Assembly: GCA_029204045.2 (NCBI GenBank)
Contig: CM055076.1
Coordinates: 17,409,902-17,473,901, forward strand
Direction: 5' to 3'
Length of the DNA: 64,000 nt
From: Tillandsia leiboldiana
Taxonomy: Eukaryota; Streptophyta; Magnoliopsida; Poales; Bromeliaceae
Program-made: the position numbers and the translations under genes
The notes under the pieces: model-generated
Databases searched by the model: none
The model's input: only the letters and a program-made list of their open reading frames with translations
What the model was told of the DNA's origin: nothing
Part shown: piece by piece, positions 54,304 through 64,000 of the stretch
Numbering within the stretch: position 1 is the first letter of the stretch
Layout of the letters: the number at the start of each line of letters is the position of its first letter

Positions 54304-56701
54304 TGTCATGCCCCTAGGGAAATTCAAAAGCGAAAAACGGCCCAATTTTTCTCTAATAAAACATCCTTCCCCTCTGGCACGTGCCCAGACCCGCCACACA
54401 TACAAAGTTACCCCACAAACGGACAGTCTCCTCTGTATATGCACGGCGTCGCACACATACCTACACCACGCCTCACTAGTTTACATACACATTGTCACAT
54501 AAGGGAATCACATAAACTCATACATCATTCCGAGGATAATCTCCCACACGGCATACACCAATTTGAAAGGATAAAACCACAAGTTTTAAAATAGTGCCCA
54601 CACGACACTCTGTTTTAGAAATATGTTTTCACAAACATTTGGTCTTTTCAAAAACCTTCACATGCACAACTAATTATCCCAAGATGAGAAGGAAATATCA
54701 AAATTTATTATTCCACAACATCAAAGCATTCGAGTTCCAAAGTCATATCACATCATCCACAACCAAGTTTAACAAGTGTCATGCTTATCATATCCACATA
54801 GTATCTCAACAATAGAGGAGTGAGAAGAAGTAAACGAGATGACGGAAGCGATGTCACTCATGCGTCAATGTCTCTCCTCCGTCCCCGCCGGATCCTGTCA
54901 CATGGTGGGAGTCAGTGACCAAAAACATAGGAAAGAGAATAACCGATACATAATCATGATGCATTAAAGATAGATGCAAAAGTAAATAGGACAACAAACC
55001 ACAACCGAAACACCCGTTCCAAACATCACCATTCCTTAGTCCGTCGACCTAAGGAATATCCAACCTTGCTCAATTCCTTGGTGCTTTATAACCCACCCCT
55101 TGTTCCTTCGGTGGGCCCCTACGTAATCGCCACGTAGAGTTCACGGGTCCTCCCCGAACCACTTCTCCGGAAAAGTACATCCTCTTGCGGTAGATCAGAC
55201 CGCTGGTGTACGTGCTAGCGCCATGAGCCTCAAAACCTGTTATTATAGATTTGATCGCAGTAGCTATACCCGACCAAATCAAACGTCTTGTCTTGTCCTC
55301 TTTTGTATGTATCAAATTTTGCTAAAGCATGCCACACCTTATCCTTCCTTAAAATAGTTATGCCAAAACATTTTAATAAAAGAAAGGAAGAGAAAGGCCG
55401 GACACAAATTCCGACAACGTCCTCAACCTCAGTTTAGTTACCCACATCAAACAACGAAGAAGATGTGCGAAAGCTCCAGCTAAAAACACCTCAACCCCGC
55501 CGAACAACTACACCCAAAAAATCAACGTTAAAACATCATTATAACCAAAACACAACTTGGGGTTCAATGCGATGTCCCGACAATGCTTTGGGTGGCAATT
55601 AGTATAACGAAGCAAAGATCAACCCAACACATAGCGGAACAGAATCCGTCCGGTGAACCTCCCCCCATGCGGCGGTGCCCCGCATGGTGCAGTCCCATGC
55701 GGGCGGCGCCCCGCATGGGCGCCACATGCGGGCGGCGCCCCGCATGGGCGCCCCGCTTGCGGGTGCCGCCCAGCACGCGGCGACGCCCCGACGGCGATGC
55801 CCCTTGGTGGCCCAGTCCTGTGCCTCGTGTTTTGCGGTGTGTTCCCTACGGTTGGCGGCGGCGGCCTCCCGTCTCTAACGACGGCGGCGGCGGCTTCCCA
55901 ACCACGATGACGGTGGCGGCGGCCTCCCGTCTCTACCGACGGCGGCGGCGACTTCCCATCCGGTCACAATCCCCACATCACACGCGACACCCGAAACCAC
56001 CAACGCCCAAAAGAACCCAACAAGATCCATGAAAACACCATCTAAAACCCATAAGAACCAACGAAAACCATCACGACACACCTTTGGATCGGAGAAGGTA
56101 ACGGTACGACGCCGGCTCCTCCCTCCGTTCTCCGGTTTTCCCGTCGGTTTGACGCTCCCTCTTCCGGTACTCCAACCCGATGCCGATTCCTATTCCCGTG
56201 TTCCGACGAAGCCTTCGAGGAAGAAGACGAAGATCTTTCTTATTATGGTTCAAACAACTAGGGTTCTATTCTCTCTTTGAGTGTGTAAAGTGTAAATCCT
56301 TGCCCGGACCCTTTATTTATAAGGGGTTCGCTACAACAATAACTACTTTCCTAAATTTTTCAACAACCCTTACCTTGTTATAACAACTTTGATCTTTTGT
56401 ATTTGATACCATATATTCCTCAATTCGTCTTTTACACCATTCGGAACTCGCCACAAGTTAGCACGGATTTTAAAGCACCTACAACCAATGTGAGCATTCT
56501 AACCTTTTTCACATAGCAAACTTAGGAAGAACATAACAGGAGTTTCGCTCACCGGAATTTAGAGCCGTTCGCACCACCGTGCTCCTTTTACCGAGCCCTA
56601 CAAAGAGAAATATCAATCCGACCAAAACAGGTTAACGAAAATACAAAGAAAAATACCGTAAATTCCGGAGGTACTATCGAATGGAAACCGTGGACACTAC
56701 A
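54304..56701 (-). mobile_element. Family B LTR, about 2.4 kb, reverse strand
   Basis: It starts TGTCATGCCCCTAGGG and shares CAGACCCGCCACA and TATGCACGGCGTC with the family B solo LTR at 517. It probably ends GTGGACACTACA at 56701. No matching target duplication is visible (GAGAG before, GTGGT after), so a boundary may have been lost. It contains a GC-rich array (55655-55800) and a GGCGGCGGC-rich stretch (55850-55960). Open frames there are composition-driven. Confidence 0.7.
55655..55960. repeat. GC-rich tandem array, units with CATGCGGGCGGCGCCCCGC
   Basis: Four or so units of about 30-34 bp containing GCGGCGCCCCGCATGG, followed by GGCGGCGGCGG runs near 55855-55945. It parallels the array at 1130-1760 in the other family B LTR. 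Confidence 0.8.
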
Positions 56702-59700
56702 GTGGTTGGCGGGCGCCAACCACCCGCCTACGCGGTCGGGACACGCGGCGCGGCCCGGTTGGCCGGGCCCCGCTGCCATGTGTTCTGGGACACGTGGCGC
56801 GCCCGGATTAATCGGGGCGCGTTGCACCACGTCCCCTGTTCAGCGTCCGATTCTCCCAGACGCCCGAAAACGTACCCAGAAGTCCCAAATTTGATTTTTT
56901 TCGGATTTCGCCTTTAAATAGCCCATTTCTTCTCCCATTTCGGGTTTTTTTGGAGCTGTTCTTGGACCTCCCTTGGCAGGGAAATTTCCTCTTCGAGTCC
57001 ACCACATTTCTAAGGATTCTTGGGATTTTTGGAGGCCGCGACACTGATGTTTTCCCCGACTCGACGCGCTTCGACGCTTATTTGATTTTGGGCTTTTCCG
57101 TTGACATTTCTTCCGCGGACTCTCCTGTGCTCATCCTTGGGTGTTTTTGGCTGATTTTTGTAGCAGTGTTTTAACGAGAGATAGATCTTCGATTTCCGTA
57201 TTTATCATTCCTCTCTATTTTGAGTTTTTGCTGGGTTTTCCGGAGCATCTTTAGACACTCTTTTTCAGCGGCAATTTTTGGATAGCGTAGCAGTATTCTT
57301 GCGTTTCCTCAGCCTACGGTTGGAGGATTTGAAAGTTTAAGGACTCGATTTGCATCTACGCTTCGAGATGAACGCAACCGTATTTTTTTCAGATTTTTTT
57401 GAGGTCTCTACAAAGGTGAACATTTTCGGTTTTGGGGACTGTTGCGCAGAACAATATATGAAGGATTTTGGGCTTGTAATTTACTCTATGTTCGATTTGT
57501 GATGAAGTTTTCGCAGAGATTTTTGAGTTTCCCGAGGAAAGTGAAAATTGGAATACATCATCACGATTGAGGTGAGCATTTTTCCTTTTGGTCCCAGCTG
57601 AAAATGATGATTGGATTTACCCGCACATTTCTTTGACGCGCTCGCTGAATTTTGTATCGTAGTGGACAGCACTTGAGTGTTTTGGTTGCCGCCGCCAATC
57701 CATGAGGAGTTTTTGGATGATTTTCATTGCGTTGGAATCCTGAGAGGCTGAGGAACGTGTACGCCAAGTTTCGCCCGATCAGACCCTGGATTGTCGTGTT
57801 TCAGGTGGGTTGGATTTTCCTCCAAATCGACGGACTGTTTTCTAATTCTATCTTGTAGTGGACATGCATGATAGATATGTTAATTGAGATGCGTGCAAGG
57901 TAGAGTTAGTGACATATTTATTGATCCAGATATATGCATGATATCGTAGGGGATTTATTTATTGATGTAGGTTGATGCATGATAGTATCCGGGAATAATT
58001 GTTGGTTAAAATGATTACATGCTAGAGTTAGCATTTTGAGCATCGGTTATGTTGTATGTTTATTTGTGGAACCTTGACTAGCACCCCGTCATATGTTTGC
58101 ACATTTAACCAGATTAGTAGAAAACCCTCACTTGGGCTAGGTTCTTTTATGCTTTAGTGTTCCTGCACATTGCATGCTTTCCCCTGGACTTAGAGTTTTC
58201 TCCTCGCCCGAGTAGTGGGCCGAGTGGTCGGGACAGTATAGGACGCATGTTGCGCTCGTGCCGGGGGGCCGAGTGGAGTCTGGTGGTAGAGGTTAGTTTG
58301 GTGCTAGTGTCGGGAGCCGTTTGGGATGACGGTGATCCCGGATTGTCGGGTTTTCCTCGGATTTGGTTCATCGCCACTGAGTGGTGGCGATGTTGATCTT
58401 ATTATAGCAGGACCTTGAACCCAGAGATACTTTTGGATACACATGATTTTAGTAAACTAATGTTTTCTTCCCAAGCTTCGAGGAGCGATTCCAACTTCAT
58501 GTTCCCGAGTTGCAGACAACAATCCGAACTGAGGCAATCTTTCCAGATTCGCTCCGCCTTACAGCCTTGCTTCCCATTGTCATTGCCATTGTAGCATGTG
58601 TGTGGCCCAGCCCATAAGGGCCATGCGGACTTGACGTCATCCCCACCTTCCTCCAGTATCTCAGTGGCAGTCCCTCGTGAGTGCAGCACACACCTTTTTC
58701 TTTGTTTCCAAAACCCGTTCTCATTTGATTAGGGCAAAGGCACTAGTCTTTCGGGACTTGGAAAAATAAAATCATTTTTAACTGATTTTCTTATAAACTA
58801 AATGATATTAAAATTGGGTTTTTCCTCCAAGCAAGATGGTTTTCTAAAAAGAAGTTACTTTTGTCCTCACCCAGAGAGGGGTCGAGCAAAAAGGGGTTTT
58901 CGAAAACAAATGTCGTCTTTTATATAAATCTCCTCACCCCGTCGAGGGTTCGAGTGATCTTGGTTCCAAGGGCTTCCTCTTTTCGGGACGAAAGCTATGG
59001 GCGGCTGTGCCTGGAACCTGTTCTTGTTTGATTGGGGTTGTAGGGGTCAACTTCCCGAAATTCTCGGTCCCGGTGTTGTTGGTCGGTTGGGTTAGATGTT
59101 GGGCCGATGAGTGTACCGGTCCCAGTGTTGTTAGTCGGTTGGGTTCGTTGTTTCGGGTCGGCGAGTTCTTTCGATCTGTTCGATCGTGGTTTTGATTACA
59201 GCCTGCATGTGCTTCAGTTCTGGTTCTCAATCTCTGCTCGGTTCTTTTCCTCAGTGGGGCCGCTCCCCTTGAGTGCCGCTCCGGATGTGATGGTATATTG
59301 ATTCGTCGTACGCCCTACGTAAATCCTGCCCAATGCGTGGGAGGTGGTTGTAGGTGAGTGTATATCAGTCCGTTGGGACGCCTACATAAATCATGCCCAG
59401 TGCTTAGGAGGTGGTTGTAGATTAGCGCAGGCTTGACTGACCATTTTTTGCAGTCATTACGATTGGGTCTTTATGGGCACCTCGAGTTAGAGTGGTTGCA
59501 TATCATCATCTGTCTTACCCGCCCATTGAGCATCATAGATAGAGGCATGGTAGCTGTAGATTTATTTTCTAGCTATTTTATTCCTATTTACTGTATTCCT
59601 GTTATCTTATGCCTCTTGTAGACTTAGTGGGCAGACCGTAGGGTTGGAGACGGTACCCGCTGAGAACTACGTGACGGTGTAGTTCTCACACCCTCTATTG

Positions 59701-60157
59701 GTGACAGTTTTGCAGAGGCTTTCCTTTCCGTCCCTGCTTCAGTTGGCTCGACAGACCGTGGTGAGGGAGTCGCGTGATAGATCCCGACCAGTTTTGTCTT
59801 TTGGTGAGATAGATGTACCAACCCGGATTGTGGGTTTTACTGTACATTGTTGTATTTATGATTTTAGTTTATCTCCCTTTTTGGATTCATAGATGATGTA
59901 TAGGTGGATTTTATTTGTATTTTGTTTTGGTGGACCAGATTGTTGTATTACTATTTTGGGAGATGGATATTGTACCTTTATTTCAGTTGTACAGTGGGTT
60001 CAGATTTTATTATAGCAGTTATTTTCAGCTCTGATATCTGTATAGTTGGTAGTTGTTACCTTTTTCAGGTTGGACGCTTCGCCTATGCGGGGTTTCCCGT
60101 ATAGGTGGCGGATCTGTTAGCGAGCCGGGGTCGCAGTTTCGACGCCGGGGCATGACA
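56702..60157 (+). mobile_element. Family A 5' LTR lacking its first few hundred bases
   Basis: It enters mid-U3 with GC-rich DNA and G-boxes, has a TATA-like TTTAAATAG at 56913-56921, CCGAGTGG and TTTTGCAG (59707-59714) landmarks, and ends CCGGGGCATGACA at 60157 with one G-to-A change. A PBS follows. The missing start coincides with the family B LTR boundary. Confidence 0.85.
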
Positions 60158-60165
60158 GATTAGGG

Positions 60166-60177
60166 TGGTATCAGAGC
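60166..60177 (+). other. Primer-binding site, tRNA-iMet type
   Basis: TGGTATCAGAGC lies 8 nt after the LTR end at 60157. Confidence 0.93.
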
Positions 60178-60292
60178 CTAGGATGTATGTCATTGTGGAC
60201 TTAGAGACCCTAGGCTTGTGGTTGGACCCTAGGATGACTTCGTAAGAGAGCCGTGATTTATAGCGAGAGTCCTGATTGAGTTTTATACCTCT
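60178..60292 (+). other. Truncated leader
   Basis: About 115 bp of the common leader, up to TTTTATACCTCTC. It stops before the conserved hairpin because reverse LTR sequence begins near 60293. Confidence 0.85.
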
Positions 60293-61833
60293 CGCTGGGA
60301 CAGTCCCAAAGATGCGCATTTTTCACCTGTAAACAATGCTCCAAAAAATCCAATAAAAATACTGCTGTGATCCTCGCGTCGAGACCTTCGAAACGGGTAC
60401 CTGTACGTCCAATTCCGAGTCCCGTAGGCCGAGTTACAAATTCCACAACACAGGGTGCGCAAAACTTCACAATCACACAACTGTAATACTCTGCACAGTA
60501 AAAGGGGAAACAGTATACCTTTGGGCAAGCCTCAGAAAAATTCCGGAAAAATACGACGATAATCCTCGGGACGAGCAGATGCAAAAAGTGTAAAGGCTCG
60601 TCTCGATCCGACGCTCGAGCGCGGAGGTAAAATTCCGGCAAGGGGCTGCTGTCCATAAACTCCACCAGCAAAATAGTGGCTTATAAATGTCTCGAAAACC
60701 GTACCACAAACTCAGAATCAAGCCAGGCGATCAACACGGAAATCGAAGGCGTACCTCTTGTGAATGCGATGCCATGAAAATCGTCCAAAAATACAGTCGG
60801 AGTAGCTCTGTGGACCTCTCGGACCGAACAACGACGATAACGGGCCTCCGATGAACGATCGTCGCTCTGTGCTACGATGCCGAAGTCATCGACGCCGCGG
60901 CTTCCAAAAATTCCGGGCCTCCTCCAAAAGATGAGCAACACGAGGAGCTCCAACTTTGCTGAAGGGTCCAAGGGTAGAGGAGCTCGGGAAAAGCCTCCCA
61001 CAAGGGGTGAAAGAGGGGTTTAAATAGGCCCAGCCCGAAAATCCCCAAAATTGGGCTTTTTGGGCCAAATTCCGGGCGCCTGGAACAATCGCGCCGCTAC
61101 AGTGTTGGGCCCGGCCCAACACTGTGCGCGCCCGAAAGCTCCTCCAGCCGACATGTGTCCCTGCCATGCTCCCCGCGCCCGGCGCACGCGCGGCCGCCAA
61201 CTGCGCGGCGCCGCGTGTCCCGACACGCGGGCGTGGGGCGGCTGCGCCCGGCCAACCGCGGGGCGCCACGTGGCGCCCTCACGTCGCCCCCGACCGCCCT
61301 GTCTATACGGTCACCTGCCCCCGCCGCTGCGTGGACCGCGCGCACCAGAGCCAGCCAGTCACGAGCCACCACGTGTCCACCCCTCGGTCCACCGTACACC
61401 CGCGCCAATTCCGTGGACCGCGCCTGCTGCGCCGGCCAACAGGAAGCCGCCACGTGACCAGCGCCCGGGTGCACGCCTCCGCGGTGGACCGAGCGGCTGC
61501 ACCTCCGCCCGCCGCCGCGTTCCGCCGCCAGCCGCCGTCGCCGGCGCCTCTCCGGCCGCCGGAACAGTGCCCACACACCTCGAAATCCGTGTTTTCTCCT
61601 CCGGACTCCGAAAAATACAAGTAGTCCATCTTCATCGTTTTCGCGCGCTGAATCCAAATCCGAAGTCCGTTTTGCCCAATTCCACTTCCAAAATTTTCCA
61701 AAGGCCTCCGGTGATGCAAATTTACTCCCAATTTACACCGGGAATCCATTTCTTGGGCCCGACACGAGCACAAACACTCCCAGAAGCCACTAATCCATCA
61801 GTAAACCCTTAAGCGGGGATTCGGGTCCTCACA
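60293..61833 (-). mobile_element. Truncated family A LTR (U3 and start of R), reverse strand
   Basis: From GGGACAGTCCCAAAGATGC to GGGTCCTCACA at 61833. In the element sense it is the first 1.5 kb of a family A LTR. It has a TATA-like site near 61017-61025 and the conserved U3 block with TTTTCGCGCGC at 61606-61686. It is not followed by a polypurine tract, so it is not part of an intact element. Confidence 0.85.
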
Positions 61834-62488
61834 ATCACCACCTAACTAAAGAATAAGGAGAACAGAAGCAAACAAGGTTTCTCCTAAGTCAAGTTCCAGC
61901 ATGAAAGTGTAGCGATAAAAGATGGCCTATCTAGATGTCCATACAAGCATGCAATTGTCCTCATGCAAATTGAAAGAAGTACAACAACTAATAGTCCCAC
62001 ATGTGTATTAGGTAATAGTTCCGCATAGATATAACCATCATGCTAAAGTCATTAAGCATTTACACATGTCTAAAATCCACCGACTACCCTCACATAAACC
62101 ATCCACCTATACATGTATAAAAAAGCCTCAAGTAGTACCTACCAACAAGATATTTCACATTGTCCAAACATGACACTAACTACCACATGCAAGATTAAGT
62201 ACTAATATTATGTTCATGCAAGCATGTATAAGTTCCAAATACAATCCTAATTCCAACTTAGTAATTTACTAATAACCTCCCCAACAGGATATGTCTCACA
62301 TGATAGGCTCATAGGAATAGCAAATACCAATCATAAATGTCCCAAAAAGATCTCTGTAATATTCCTAGTGGGTATGTCAGAAAGGAGGGATATAGCAACC
62401 ACCCACCTCGAATGCTAAATCCAAGTCCAAAAGTGAAGTCCTCGCTCAGACCAAATAACCGCCACAACACTGTTCACAATTACCTCAA
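61834..62488. repeat. 655-bp direct repeat, left copy (partner 63327-63982)
   Basis: From CACCTAACTAAAG through TTCTCCTAAGTCAAGTTCCAGC to TGTTCACAATTACC. The two copies are nearly identical and about 1.5 kb apart. After the shared part the left copy jumps to CTCTGACGCACCC and the right one goes on to CAAAACATAC. Confidence 0.9.
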
Positions 62489-62656
62489 ACTCTGACGCAC
62501 CCACTAGGTCTACCAGAGGCAAAAGGAAAAGAAGTGTGGTAAGCAATAAAACTACTGAAGAAGGAAACTACCACTACTATGCCTCTAAAATGCAGTCATA
62601 GACTGGAATAATCGTACGCAACAGTAATCAACCGTCCCAGATGAACCCAATCTGTA

Positions 62657-62766
62657 CCGCCCTCATCATCGGGCAAGTAAGCCGCGCCGATGTGATAGCA
62701 AAACTCCTATTGCCGCCCTCATCATCGGGCAAGTAAGCCGCGCCGATGTGATAGCAAAACTCAATG
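62657..62766. repeat. 56-bp tandem duplication
   Basis: Two units starting 62657 and 62713, each with CCGCCCTCATCATCGGGC and GCCGCGCCGATGTGATAGC. A weaker third version is at about 62844. Confidence 0.9.
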
Positions 62767-62994
62767 CCTGTCCGGCACCTAGCCGGTGCCCCGCGCGCTC
62801 CGGAGTGGCACTCGAGGGGAGCAACCCACACGAGGAAAGCATCACCGGGCATATAAGCCGCGCCGGTGTGATAATAGAACTCAAACACTGTCACAAGTAT
62901 CATAAAAGCAGAACTGGATCACGACTATACTCAAGTGGAACAAAACCCTCCACTAAAGAACCCCGATCCCCAATCTGATGCATAAGTAACCATC

Positions 62995-63240
62995 TGGTCG
63001 ACCGCCCAATATCCGCGGTCGCCGCGATACCCACTGTCAACAATCAAGCCCAACAACCGACAACCGGTCAACCGCCCAATATCCGCGGTCACCGTAATAA
63101 CCCACAATCACAATCATGTCCCACATCCGACATCCGGTCAATCGCCTATTATCCGCGGTAGCCGCAATAACCCCCAATCCAAAATCGGGTGAAATAATCT
63201 GTATCCGGTCAACCGCCTACTATCCGCGGTAGCCGTAATA
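62995..63240 (-). repeat. About 70-bp tandem repeat, four units, reverse strand
   Basis: Units near 62996, 63066, 63136 and 63206 with CCGGTCAACCGCC and ATCCGCGGT. This is the reverse form of the array at 238-484. Confidence 0.88.
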
Positions 63241-64000
63241 CCCCACAACCCATAATCAAATACCACCTCTCCCCGACCCCAAGGTCCCGGCTACACTATC
63301 CCGTACCCCTGCTCAAACCCGAGCAACAATAACCACCTGACTAAATAATAAGGAGAACAGAAGCAAACAAGGTTTCTCCTAAGTCAAGTTCCAGCATGAA
63401 AGTGTAGCGATAAAAGATGGCCTATCTAGATGTCCATACAAGCATGCAATTGTCCTCATGCAAATTGAAAGAAGTATAACAACTAATAGTCCCACATGTG
63501 TATTAGGTAATAGTTCCGCATAGATATAACCATCATGCTAAAGTCATTAAGCATTTACACATGTCTAAAATCCACCGACTACCCTCACATAAACCATCCA
63601 CCTATACATGTATAAAAGAGCCTCAAGTAGTACCTACCAACAAGATATTTGACATTGTCCAAACATGACACTAACTACCACATGCAAGATTAAGTACTAA
63701 TATTATGTTCATGCCAGCATGTGTAAGTTCCAAATACAATCCTAATTCCAACTTAGTAATTTACTAATAACCTCCCCAACAGGATATGTCTCACATGATA
63801 GGCTCATAGGAATAGCAAATACCAATCATAAATGTCCCAAAAAGATCTCTGTAATATTCCTAGTGGGTATGTCAGAAAAGAGGGATATAGCAACCACCCA
63901 CCTCGAATGCTAAATCCAAGTCCAAAAGTGAAGTCCTCGCTCAGACCAAATAACCGCCACAACATTGTTCACAATTACCCCAAAACATACAATTAAACAT

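Larger units (their letters stand above)
61834..64000 (-). mobile_element. Family A LTR interior, reverse strand, with a long direct repeat; continues past the window
   Basis: Contains the reverse landmarks CCCACTAGGTCTACCAGAGGC (near 62500), GAGTGGCACTCGAGGGGAG (near 62805), four CCGCGG units (62995-63240), CGGCTACACTATCCC and GTTTCTCCTAAGTCAAG. No gene is seen. The block 61834-62488 recurs at 63327-63982. Confidence 0.8.

Noticed and set aside
55583..56032. 149-codon Pro/Arg-rich frame
   Set aside because: GC-rich array of the family B LTR; open in several frames and on repeat units.
54304..56701. Considered a clean TSD-flanked insertion
   Set aside because: The 5-bp flanks GAGAG and GTGGT do not match, so at least one end is rearranged or my right boundary is off.
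58400..58730. Possible host-gene exon (95-codon minus-strand frame)
   Set aside because: No recognisable domain, it lies between family A LTR landmarks, and it is not preserved in other copies of the LTR.

Overview
This 64-kb window looks like heterochromatic, repeat-saturated DNA from a flowering plant. I found no cellular gene, tRNA, rRNA or CRISPR array. Almost every base can be assigned to LTR retrotransposons nested in one another. The plant call rests on three things: tRNA-iMet primer-binding sites (TGGTATCAGAGC), a Ty3 polyprotein of the chromovirus (Tekay/Del-like) type with very long (about 4 kb) LTRs, and a Ty1/copia polyprotein of Sirevirus type. The species cannot be named from the sequence.

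Layout. 1-15039 (+): an old Ty3 element, E1. Its 5' LTR (starting before the window and ending at 4233) is followed by a PBS, a leader, a gag remnant with zinc knuckles, protease, reverse transcriptase and RNase H. Three solo LTRs with perfect 5-bp target duplications cut it: 517-3272 (family B, CAGGG), 4258-8271 (family A, TTAGG) and 10005-14052 (family A, TTCGG, inside the RT gene). 15040-39987 (-): a stack of family A LTRs and short, decayed internal regions that all lack the integrase core. It ends in a near-exact repeat of one LTR-plus-internal unit that decays in single-base indels toward a 100-N gap (39988-40087). 40088-49613 (-): a Sirevirus-like copia element with its 5' LTR at the right (48277-49613), a gag-pol region, a downstream region with a second promoter-like block, and a decayed extra ORF next to the gap. 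The 3' LTR is not seen and probably lies in or beyond the gap. 49614-64000: more family A and B LTRs in both orientations, with two more PBS sites (54092, 60166) but no recognisable coding region.

How the parts work together. In family A, the LTR supplies U3 with a G-box-rich promoter and TATA box, then an unusually long R-U5. The PBS follows 7-8 nt after the LTR. About 140 nt downstream of the PBS lies a hairpin whose loop is an invariant CTGCAG palindrome and whose stems change in a compensating way between copies. That is the layout of a retroviral kissing-loop dimerisation signal, and I regard it as the most interesting structure here. The right-hand family A internal regions have lost integrase and could only have moved with proteins supplied in trans.

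Sequence quality matters. The copia polyprotein is broken only by one-base homopolymer indels, and the repeat copy next to the gap carries the same kind of indels at rising density. These look like unpolished long-read errors. The Ty3 element E1, by contrast, is broken mostly by in-frame TAG codons, several where CAG (Gln) is expected, as in true ageing of methylated repeat DNA.
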